This document shows positions 1 to 5,420 of a stretch of 7,138 nt of DNA, piece by piece. Numbering within the stretch: the first letter of the stretch is position 1; each line of letters starts with the position of its first letter. A program made the translations under genes and the position numbers. This DNA is from an uncultured Bacteroidota bacterium (GTDB taxonomy: Bacteria > Bacteroidota > Bacteroidia > Chitinophagales > Chitinophagaceae): contig CAIJZF010000267.1 in NCBI GenBank assembly GCA_903825095.1, positions 1 through 7,138 of the forward strand. The letters are read 5' to 3'. The notes under the pieces were generated by a model. That model was not told the origin of the DNA and ran no database searches. It saw only the letters and a list, made by a program, of their open reading frames with translations.

Positions 1-266
1 ACGTTAAATCCAATGGCGGCAATAAGGCCTCCAAATAAGATACATTCCAAAATCGCATAAAATACAGGAGGTGTGAAAAATATTAAATGAATATAAGTAA
101 TTACAAAAAGGCTCATTAATATAATGGCTTTTGAAAACAATTTAAAATTTCCTGTTGCTTTAATAGCATGGTCTTCTAAATATAGATTCACTCTTCTCTT
201 TAATTCTGCGTGTAATGAATTTGCCATTACAGGGAACTTAGGTGTAATCAGGTGCATGTTTGACAT
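1..266 (-). CDS. Membrane fatty-acid (acyl-CoA) desaturase, N-terminal fragment
   Basis: This reading frame starts at an ATG (264-266) and runs off the left edge after 88 full codons. An in-frame TAA lies three codons upstream of that ATG, so no earlier ATG start is possible. The visible part has a soluble N-terminus with HAELKRRVNLYLEDH (about residues 19-33) and TGNFKLFSKAII (38-49). A hydrophobic stretch of two likely membrane segments follows (about 46-65 and 68-88), ending in AAIGFNV. In Bacteroidota acyl-CoA/linoleoyl-CoA-type desaturases this is the segment just before the first histidine box (MHDGAHGS in relatives known to me), so the di-iron histidine boxes lie outside the window. 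Family members insert double bonds into membrane acyl chains using O2 and an electron donor. The family assignment comes from recalled similarity of this N-terminal segment; substrate and regioselectivity cannot be read. The gene is divergent from the unit starting at 473. Confidence 0.8.
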   Translation of the reverse strand, partial: MSNMHLITPKFPVMANSLHAELKRRVNLYLEDHAIKATGNFKLFSKAIILMSLFVITYIHLIFFTPPVFYAILECILFGGLIAAIGFN

Positions 267-472
267 AGTCGATCGTTATAATATACAAAGAAAAGACAAT
301 TAGCAATAAGACTAGGGTTTATTGACTATTATTTACCCGAACGTTTAATAATTCTATTTATTATGTAAACTATTGTTAAATATATCCACATAGATGGGAT
401 AAGTTAAAACCATTTTTGACGATATATTTCGTTGATTTGAATAATAATTGAAACCAAATATTAGTTTAACCT
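267..472. other. Divergent AT-rich intergenic region
   Basis: This 206-bp gap separates the leftward desaturase from the rightward SirB1-like gene, so it must hold both promoters unless one transcript is leaderless. I find no clean match to the Bacteroidota promoter (TTTG, 17-23 bp, TAnnTTTG). The nearest on the minus strand is TTTCTTTG at 293-286, about 20 bp before the desaturase ATG, with one mismatch and no good -33 partner. On the plus strand TTTG (436-439) and TAGTTTAA (462-469) are 22 bp apart but sit so close to the ATG that the mRNA would be leaderless. No hairpin or long repeat is evident. Confidence 0.5.
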
Positions 473-1342
473 ATGCAAAAAGAAGCTGAAATTAACGCCC
501 TATTTAAGCTAATAGACGATCCTGATGAAGAAGTATTTAATACCATTGCAGATAGGTTGCTGAATTACGGCACACCCATTATACCTGATCTTGAACATCT
601 TTGGGAAAACACTTTAGACGAAGCTACTTTGGAACGCATTGAAATAATGATTTACAAACTGCGTTTGCAAGATTTAAAAGAAGCCTTCGTGGAATGGAAG
701 TCCAAGCCCGAACCCTCTTTATTTGAAGGGGCCTTACTCGTTACAAAATTTCAATTTCCCGAATTAGCCATTGACAGCTTGCGTCATCAAATGGAAAAAA
801 TAAGACGTAATATTTGGCTAGAGCTTAATAACTATTTAACCCCATTGGAACAAGCCAATGTGATTAGAAACATACTTTTTAACTACTATCAAATAAAAGG
901 CGTAGAAGTGAACTATGAAAAGCCAGAAGAATTTTTAATTTCAGCTCCACTACAATCTAAAAAAGGGAATGCCATTGCCAATACTTTATTATACGCAGAG
1001 CTTTGTCAACAATTGGAAATACAGGCTCAGTTTATCAATATTCCCAAGCAATGTATTATAGCTTTTTATGCATCGGACTGGGATCCTGAAGAATTGGTTA
1101 CTAACCCACAAGAATTTATTCAGTTTTATGTAGAGGGTACAACAGGTAATGCTTTTTCACAAAAGGATTTAGACCAGTACATGATTCGTTCTAATATTGA
1201 ACCTAAGAATAGTTATTACAAAGCATTGTCAAATGTAAAAATTATTAAAAAGCATTTACTAGAATTTGCAAAATGTTTTAATAGCCCTACTCTTCAATAC
1301 AAGCAAAAGGACCTTACCGATTTAGCCAATTTATTAGACTAA
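473..1342 (+). CDS. SirB1/transglutaminase-like family protein, probable pseudoenzyme
   Basis: This 289-residue soluble protein has no signal peptide or membrane segment. The start is firm: an in-frame TAA lies two codons upstream (TAA CCT ATG). Residues about 4-75 are helical and HEAT-like (INALFKLIDDPDEEVF, then YGTPIIPDLEHLWE). Residues about 80-240 match the layout of the SirB1 / transglutaminase-like family of Bacteroidota: EGALLVTKFQFP (85-96), IRRNIWLELNNYLTPLE (110-126), KKGNAIANTLLYAEL (163-177), NIPKQCIIAFY (189-199) and a FYVEGTTGNAFSQKDL segment (218-233). In relatives I recall, the third and fourth motifs read GNPLSLSILY and NLPQHFILAY. A classical transglutaminase-like active site would need Cys near 167 and His near 192; here these places hold Ala and Gln/Cys, so catalysis is unlikely. 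The biochemical role is unknown. It is first of three genes, 10 bp before the csaA-like gene. Family call fairly confident; function not. Confidence 0.75.
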   Translation: MQKEAEINALFKLIDDPDEEVFNTIADRLLNYGTPIIPDLEHLWENTLDEATLERIEIMIYKLRLQDLKEAFVEWKSKPEPSLFEGALLVTKFQFPELAIDSLRHQMEKIRRNIWLELNNYLTPLEQANVIRNILFNYYQIKGVEVNYEKPEEFLISAPLQSKKGNAIANTLLYAELCQQLEIQAQFINIPKQCIIAFYASDWDPEELVTNPQEFIQFYVEGTTGNAFSQKDLDQYMIRSNIEPKNSYYKALSNVKIIKKHLLEFAKCFNSPTLQYKQKDLTDLANLLD

Positions 1343-1352
1343 TAATAAAACT

Positions 1353-1682
1353 ATGATTCAGTGGGATGATTTTACCAAGGTAGATATTCGTTGCGGCACC
1401 ATTTTATCGGCCGAAGTTTTTGCGAAAGCCAAAAAACCTGCCTATCAATTAAGTATCGATTTTGGTAGCTTGGGTATTAAAAAATCATCTGCTCAAATCA
1501 CAGCTCATTATAGTATTGACAATTTAATTGGTAAACAAGTAGTAGCTGTGGTGAATTTTCCACCCAAACAAATTGCCAACTTTATGAGCGAGTGCCTGGT
1601 TTTAGGCGTTTATGATACCGAAAACGAAGTGGTCTTATTACATCCCTCTCACCCAGTAGATAATGGCCAACCCATCGGTTAA
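1353..1682 (+). CDS. csaA: CsaA-type chaperone / tRNA-binding-domain protein
   Basis: This 109-residue protein consists of a single OB-fold tRNA-binding domain, the length typical of stand-alone CsaA. Diagnostic segments are FTKVDIRCGTILSAEVF near the N-terminus (about 7-23; usual family form FxKVDIRxGxI), KKSSAQITAHYS (43-54), and LIGKQVVAVVNFPPKQIANFMSECLVLGV (58-86), which includes the conserved dimer/core strand. CsaA proteins of other bacteria act as homodimeric, export-related chaperones and bind tRNA or unfolded substrates in the cytoplasm; whether this one does either is inferred from family. The domain also occurs at the C-terminus of methionyl-tRNA synthetase, but this gene is free-standing with its own start and stop. 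Its stop overlaps the next gene's ATG by one base (TAATG at 1680-1684), which suggests translational coupling to ogt. No Shine-Dalgarno-like sequence precedes the ATG; the leader is A-rich. Confidence 0.87.
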   Translation: MIQWDDFTKVDIRCGTILSAEVFAKAKKPAYQLSIDFGSLGIKKSSAQITAHYSIDNLIGKQVVAVVNFPPKQIANFMSECLVLGVYDTENEVVLLHPSHPVDNGQPIG

Positions 1683-2182
1683 TGGAAACAAAATACACAC
1701 AAATTTATCATAGCCCAATTGGTGTTATTAAAATAGTAGCCTCCGAATTTTGTATTGAAGAATTAGTTTTTGTAGAAACAGACAAAGTATCAAGCATAAA
1801 CCTATCCGAGGATTCTCCCCCAGTCATTCAGCAATGCATAGATGAACTCATAGAATACTTTGCGGGTAATAGAAGAAGTTTTTCTGTGGCCATTAACCAA
1901 GAAGGAACAGAATTTCAACAAAGAGTTTGGAAAGAATTATATGAAGTACCTTTTGGGAAGAATTTAAGTTATGGAGAACTTGCCAAAAAAATGGGCGACC
2001 CTACTGCTGTTCGAGCAGCGGCTGCTGCCAACGGTAAAAATAAAATAGCTGTTATAGTACCCTGTCATAGAATTGTGGGAGCAGATAGATCATTAGTAGG
2101 ATATGCTTGGGGTAAGGCCAGAAAAAAATGGCTATTACAACATGAATTTAGATTGGCACTAGGGGTACAAACCTTATTTTAA
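1682..2182 (+). CDS. ogt: Methylated-DNA--protein-cysteine S-methyltransferase (Ogt type)
   Basis: This is a suicide DNA-repair protein that transfers alkyl groups from O6-alkylguanine (and O4-alkylthymine) in DNA to its own cysteine. At 166 residues it has the stand-alone Ogt/MGMT size, without an Ada regulatory domain. An N-terminal ribonuclease-like domain (SPIGVIKIVASE, 11-22) is followed by the DNA-binding/catalytic domain: GTEFQQRVWKELYEVPFG (75-92), YGELAKKMGDPTAVRAAAAA (97-116), and the active site IVPCHRIVGADRSLVGYAWG (125-144). The acceptor is Cys128 in PCHR. Arg111 is spaced like the arginine finger of human MGMT (17 before Cys), and Asn120 like the hinge asparagine (8 before Cys), so all key residues are present. 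The start is the ATG in TAATG shared with the upstream stop. Its 3' end overlaps the 3' end of the opposing cdd by 9 bp. No Ada-type operator is evident, so it is probably constitutive within its three-gene unit. Confidence 0.93.
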   Translation: METKYTQIYHSPIGVIKIVASEFCIEELVFVETDKVSSINLSEDSPPVIQQCIDELIEYFAGNRRSFSVAINQEGTEFQQRVWKELYEVPFGKNLSYGELAKKMGDPTAVRAAAAANGKNKIAVIVPCHRIVGADRSLVGYAWGKARKKWLLQHEFRLALGVQTLF

Positions 2183-2656
2183 AATGGATCCGTCGAAACC
2201 AAAGGGTAATAAATGAGTGGCAGAATTTACCACCATCACTTTACCCGACTTCCCAGCCATAATAATCTTAATGGGAGATTTAAACCTGTTTTCATAGTCT
2301 AATAAGGACTGCCTGCACATACCACAAGGCGATATAGGCTCTACTGAGGGCTTACCCACCGGTTCGTAGCTAATTGCCATAGTATGAATGGTTTCATGGG
2401 GAAATTGGCTTCCTACACTGTTTAATAAGGCACGTTCAGCACAAATACCCACTGGGAAGCTGGTACTCTCTTGATTAGAACCTACCATAATTGCATTGGA
2501 ACTTAGTCTTGCAGCAGCCCCTACTTTAAAATTAGAATAAGGTGCATAGGCTGTCTCTGTTGCTTTTTTTGCAGCTTCTAAAAGTTCCTGATCTGCAATT
2601 GACAATTGATTGGCATTCTCTAACAAATCATATTCGAACTCAAATTTTTGCTGCAT
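2174..2656 (-). CDS. cdd: Cytidine deaminase
   Basis: This is the zinc enzyme of pyrimidine salvage that hydrolyses cytidine and deoxycytidine to uridine and deoxyuridine in the cytoplasm. The 160-residue protein is close to the homotetrameric class (about 130-160), carrying some 25 extra N-terminal residues (MQQKFEFEYDLLENANQLSI), as Bacteroidota Cdd proteins often do. Motifs in order: AYAPYSNFKVGAA (36-48), the substrate-binding GSNQESTSFPVGICAER with Asn61 and Glu63 (59-75), CAE with zinc ligand Cys72 and proton-shuttle Glu74, and PCGMCRQ with zinc ligands Cys111 and Cys114 (110-116). The tail HLLPFGF (148-154) is typical of the family. All catalytic residues are present. The gene begins 17 bp after the lepB stop on the same strand, so the two are probably cotranscribed. 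Its stop lies inside the end of ogt on the other strand. Confidence 0.95.
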   Translation of the reverse strand: MQQKFEFEYDLLENANQLSIADQELLEAAKKATETAYAPYSNFKVGAAARLSSNAIMVGSNQESTSFPVGICAERALLNSVGSQFPHETIHTMAISYEPVGKPSVEPISPCGMCRQSLLDYENRFKSPIKIIMAGKSGKVMVVNSATHLLPFGFDGSILK

Positions 2657-2673
2657 GTAATTTTTTTTGTGCT

Positions 2674-4185
2674 TTATTTAATCAAATTAAATAGGCGATT
2701 CCACCTAATGGATTTATTATAACTAAACCAAATTAAAGCGGCTCTTCCCACAATATGTGTTTCTGGCACAAAGCCCCAATACCTGCTATCTTGGCTGCGA
2801 TGACGATTATCTCCCATCATCCAATAGTAATTAAGTTTCACCGTATAGCTTGTCGCAACTTTACCATTCAATATAAATTGATCATTTATTTTTTCTAAAC
2901 TATTGTGTTCGTAGTTGGTAATAAGTCTGCGGTAAATTTCAATAGTGGTATCATTTAATTCAATTATATCCCCTTTTTTAGGAATGCGAATGGCGCCAAA
3001 ATTATCTACCGACCATGGTGCGTGCACAACATCATTAGGAAAAGTATTGCCAATTAAATTATCTACATAAAAACTCATCTCTTTTACTTGTGGCAATTTA
3101 CGTAAGCTTGCTGCAGCCCCTGCTGTCATATTAATCACATAGGTATTGGGCCTGCCTTCCATTACTTTAAAATCGGAAGTTGCCTCATTTATATTAATTC
3201 CAATGGTATCTTCTATAAAACTTTCTGGAATAGGTGTACCATCTGTAATAACAATATATTCTGTTTGCGCAGAAGCAGCCACATAAGCAGGCTTATTATT
3301 CACCCATAACCTACTTTCTTTTACTTGAATAAGATCACCAGGGAGACCCACACATCTTTTAATATAGTTATCGGTCTTATCCATGGGATGCACTAAAATG
3401 GGGTAATCTGCTTGTAGCTTTTCTCTATTATTATTATACTCAGGTGTTCTTAACACATCGTAGTAAGGAAACTTAGATCCGAATTCAGGTAAATTAATAA
3501 TGGTATCTCCTGCAGGGAAATTAAATACCACAACATCGTTTCTATTTATATCTCTATACTTGGGTAATCTTTGATAATCGAGTTGGACCCATTTTACATA
3601 AGAAGGTGTTGTAGGTGCTCCCGGTAAAGTATTATGAACAAATGGAAATGAAATAGGTGTTTGAGGAATTCTAGCACCATAGGTAAGCTTGTCTACAAAT
3701 AAGAAGTCATTCACTAATAATGTTTTTTCCATACTCTCTGTAGGAATTACATAGGCTTCGAATAAAAATGTTCTAATTAAAGTAGCCGCAACAATGGCAA
3801 ATACACCAGCATCTATCCATTCTCTAGAAGCGGGTTTGTGATAATGCACTAAGGCCTGCTCTCCATACCATTTTTCTTTTTCAGAAAAACCTAAATAAGG
3901 TAAATATATAAAAGGAACAAAAACAGTTAATGCATGTTGAATCACATTTACCTTTTTAAAATGCATGGTAAAGATGATCGAAATCCAAAGACTAATAAAT
4001 TGTCCTAAGATGGGAATGAGTTGTAACCAAAACCAAATTTTAGGAATACCACATAATTTAACTACTTCCCAAGTATTGTAAATAGGAATCATTGCCTTGG
4101 TTTTATCCCCACCTGCTTTTACAAGCATGCCATACATACCAATATGCCAACCCAACCAAAAAATAATAAAGAATGCTAAACCCAT
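2674..4185 (-). CDS. lepB: Signal peptidase I, large Bacteroidota form with N-terminal membrane domain
   Basis: This inner-membrane serine protease removes signal peptides from exported proteins, with its catalytic domain in the periplasm. At 503 residues it is far longer than E. coli LepB (324). Residues 1-100 form an extra membrane domain with likely segments at about 2-21, 49-74 and 84-99 and a KAMIPIYNTWEVVKLCGIPK motif (30-49), resembling DUF5684-type domains. The S26 part starts with a membrane anchor (about 124-142), then PTESMEKTLL with nucleophile Ser151, then YIKRCVGLPGD with general-base Lys276, and box E GDNRHRSQDSRYWGFVP (458-474). The Ser-Lys interval (125 residues; 55 in E. coli) and the Lys-to-box-E interval are both enlarged by periplasmic insertions. 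Catalytic residues are intact. It lies downstream of a pdhB terminator, with a possible own promoter at 4208-4215, and is followed 17 bp later by cdd. Confidence 0.94.
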   Translation of the reverse strand: MGLAFFIIFWLGWHIGMYGMLVKAGGDKTKAMIPIYNTWEVVKLCGIPKIWFWLQLIPILGQFISLWISIIFTMHFKKVNVIQHALTVFVPFIYLPYLGFSEKEKWYGEQALVHYHKPASREWIDAGVFAIVAATLIRTFLFEAYVIPTESMEKTLLVNDFLFVDKLTYGARIPQTPISFPFVHNTLPGAPTTPSYVKWVQLDYQRLPKYRDINRNDVVVFNFPAGDTIINLPEFGSKFPYYDVLRTPEYNNNREKLQADYPILVHPMDKTDNYIKRCVGLPGDLIQVKESRLWVNNKPAYVAASAQTEYIVITDGTPIPESFIEDTIGININEATSDFKVMEGRPNTYVINMTAGAAASLRKLPQVKEMSFYVDNLIGNTFPNDVVHAPWSVDNFGAIRIPKKGDIIELNDTTIEIYRRLITNYEHNSLEKINDQFILNGKVATSYTVKLNYYWMMGDNRHRSQDSRYWGFVPETHIVGRAALIWFSYNKSIRWNRLFNLIK

Positions 4186-4198
4186 AAATAAGAGATTA

Positions 4199-4210
4199 TT
4201 GTTATAACAA
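4199..4210. promoter_or_regulatory. 12-bp perfect palindrome upstream of lepB
   Basis: The sequence TTGTTATAACAA is a perfect palindrome ending 13 bp before the lepB ATG. It abuts the terminator hairpin and overlaps the putative -7 box by three bases, so it would cover the predicted transcription start. A palindrome there could be an operator, but it is short and AT-rich, and chance is a real alternative. Confidence 0.25.
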
Positions 4211-4215
4211 AAATA
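4208..4215 (-). promoter_or_regulatory. Candidate -7 promoter element for lepB-cdd
   Basis: Read on the minus strand this is TATTTTTG, an exact fit to the Bacteroidota -7 consensus TAnnTTTG. A start about 7 nt downstream (near 4201) would give a leader of about 15 nt before the lepB ATG. No good TTTG/TTG -33 element is present 17-23 bp upstream, where the terminator stem and a TATAAAT stretch lie. The match is partly made of the terminator's own T-tract, so it may be coincidental. Confidence 0.35.
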
Positions 4216-4235
4216 TCCCTTTGTGAGGGATATTT
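4208..4235 (-). terminator. Intrinsic terminator after pdhB
   Basis: Two perfectly complementary 10-bp arms (4211-4220 and 4226-4235, AAATATCCCT and AGGGATATTT) enclose a 5-base loop. Read on the minus strand, the stem is followed by T residues that continue the TTT of its second arm (TATTTTTG). It starts 65 bp after the pdhB stop and ends about 25 bp before lepB. The stem is short on G-C pairs (four), so termination may be partial and allow read-through into lepB. Confidence 0.7.
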
Positions 4236-4299
4236 ATAAAAAGATTTAGAATTAACTCAATTTTAATTTGAAAGGCTAAATTAAAGGATAAGGGAGCAT

Positions 4300-5286
4300 T
4301 TATTTGTACTGATGCATTACCTCTTTAATTAACTTAACAGTTCTTGTAACATCTGGTATAGCTAATGCAGTTAAATTAGGCGCATAGTGCATAGGCGCAT
4401 CAGCACTGGTAATCCTTCTTATAGGTGCATCTAAATAATCGAATCCCTCTTTTTGAATACGATAACTTAGTTCAGAAGATACAGAGGCAAATGGCCATTG
4501 CTCTTCCACAATTACTAATCTATTTGTTTTTTTAACGCTTTCTAAAACAGTCATCCAATCTAAAGGACGAATGGTTCTAAGGTCAATCACTTCTGCACTT
4601 ATTCCTTCCTTCTCTAATTCCTCTGCAGCACCTAAGGCTACTTTCATCATTTTGCTATAAGAGACAATGGTAATATCACGGCCTGGTCTTTTCACATCGG
4701 CAAGTCCTAAGGGAATATAATATTCTTCTTCAGGCACTTCGCATTTATCTCCATACATTACTTCACTTTCTAAGAACATAATAGGATCTTCTTCATAACG
4801 AATGGCTTGCTTTAATAAACCTTTTGCATCATATCCATTAGAAATAGAGACTACTTTAATACCCGGTATATTAGCTAAATAACTTTCAAAAGCAGTTGAA
4901 TGTTGTGCGCCTAATTGACCTGCACTTCCATTGGGCCCTCTCATGACTATAGGACAGCCAATTTGACCTCCACTCATGGCTAGCATCTTACTTGCCGTAT
5001 TCAATATTTGATCCAAAGGTAGTACAGCAAAGTTCCAAGTCATAAACTCCACAATGGGTCTTAGTCCATTCTGAGCAGCCCCTACAGCCACCGCTGTAAA
5101 GCCTAATTCAGATATCGGAGTATCAATAACGCGTTTAGCGCCAAATTCAGCTAACATACCCTGGCTTACTTTATAAGCGCCATTATATTCAGCTACTTCC
5201 TCTCCCATTAGCAAGACTCTTTCGTCTCTTCTCATCTCCTCGCTCATGGCTTCCCTGATGGCTTCTCTTAAGGCAATTGATCGCAT
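4300..5286 (-). CDS. pdhB: Pyruvate dehydrogenase E1 component, beta subunit
   Basis: With an alpha subunit, this protein forms the thiamine-diphosphate E1 enzyme that decarboxylates pyruvate and acetylates the lipoyl group of E2. The 328-residue length is standard for a bacterial E1-beta. The transketolase-like pyrimidine-binding domain is at the N-terminus: LLMGEEVAEYNGAYKVSQG (25-43, with the ThDP-activating Glu), RVIDTPISELGF (52-63), GLRPIVEFMTWNF (74-86), and RGPNGSAGQLGAQHS (116-130, with conserved His129). The C-terminal domain shows DITIVSYSKM (204-213), EVIDLRTIRPLD (232-243), VEEQWPF (260-266) and RITSADAPMHYAPNL (291-305). The TPISE and GAQHS motifs favour pyruvate over branched-chain E1-beta, though that distinction is less certain. 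The start is firm: an in-frame TAG lies three codons upstream. No pdhA or E2 gene is adjacent, so its partners must be encoded elsewhere. Strong terminators lie on both sides, indicating a single-gene transcript. Confidence 0.93.
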   Translation of the reverse strand: MRSIALREAIREAMSEEMRRDERVLLMGEEVAEYNGAYKVSQGMLAEFGAKRVIDTPISELGFTAVAVGAAQNGLRPIVEFMTWNFAVLPLDQILNTASKMLAMSGGQIGCPIVMRGPNGSAGQLGAQHSTAFESYLANIPGIKVVSISNGYDAKGLLKQAIRYEEDPIMFLESEVMYGDKCEVPEEEYYIPLGLADVKRPGRDITIVSYSKMMKVALGAAEELEKEGISAEVIDLRTIRPLDWMTVLESVKKTNRLVIVEEQWPFASVSSELSYRIQKEGFDYLDAPIRRITSADAPMHYAPNLTALAIPDVTRTVKLIKEVMHQYK

Positions 5287-5309
5287 GAATAACTATTTAA
5301 TTTGAGTTG

Positions 5310-5317
5310 CAAAAATA
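5310..5317 (-). promoter_or_regulatory. Candidate -7 promoter element for pdhB
   Basis: The minus-strand sequence TATTTTTG exactly fits the Bacteroidota -7 consensus TAnnTTTG. It lies 23 bp before the pdhB ATG, giving a predicted leader of roughly 17 nt. The -33 region 17-23 bp upstream is only a T-run (near 5332-5337) without the G of TTTG. Its position just below a strong terminator makes an independent pdhB promoter here likely. Confidence 0.45.
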
Positions 5318-5352
5318 GAGATTTATAAAGGAAAAAAGTAATTCTAAGGCAT

Positions 5353-5393
5353 AAAAAAATCCCCTCCTCCTGAGCTAGTCAGGAGGAGGGGAT
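5353..5393 (-). terminator. Strong intrinsic terminator after the TonB-dependent receptor gene
   Basis: The arms 5359-5373 and 5379-5393 are perfectly complementary over 15 bp, with eleven G-C pairs, around a 5-base loop (GCTAG on the plus strand). On the minus strand the stem runs straight into seven T residues (5359-5353). It begins 28 bp after the receptor stop codon and is the clearest terminator in the window, isolating pdhB from receptor transcription. Confidence 0.92.
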
Positions 5394-5420
5394 CTAAAAT
5401 CTAACCCACCCTAAAAAGAA

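Noticed and set aside
436..469. TTTG / TAGTTTAA pair as promoter of the SirB1-like gene
   Set aside because: The -7 match lacks the final G and lies only 3 bp before the ATG, requiring a leaderless transcript; kept only as a remark in the intergenic entry.
1353..1682. Detached C-terminal domain of methionyl-tRNA synthetase (pseudogene fragment)
   Set aside because: The frame has its own start and stop, the full CsaA length and intact core motifs, and the flanking gene is not a synthetase remnant.
2176..2185. Palindrome ATTTTAAAAT at the ogt/cdd junction as a bidirectional terminator
   Set aside because: It is only A-T pairs with no loop or G-C stem, so it would not form a stable hairpin; it is expected by chance in AT-rich DNA.
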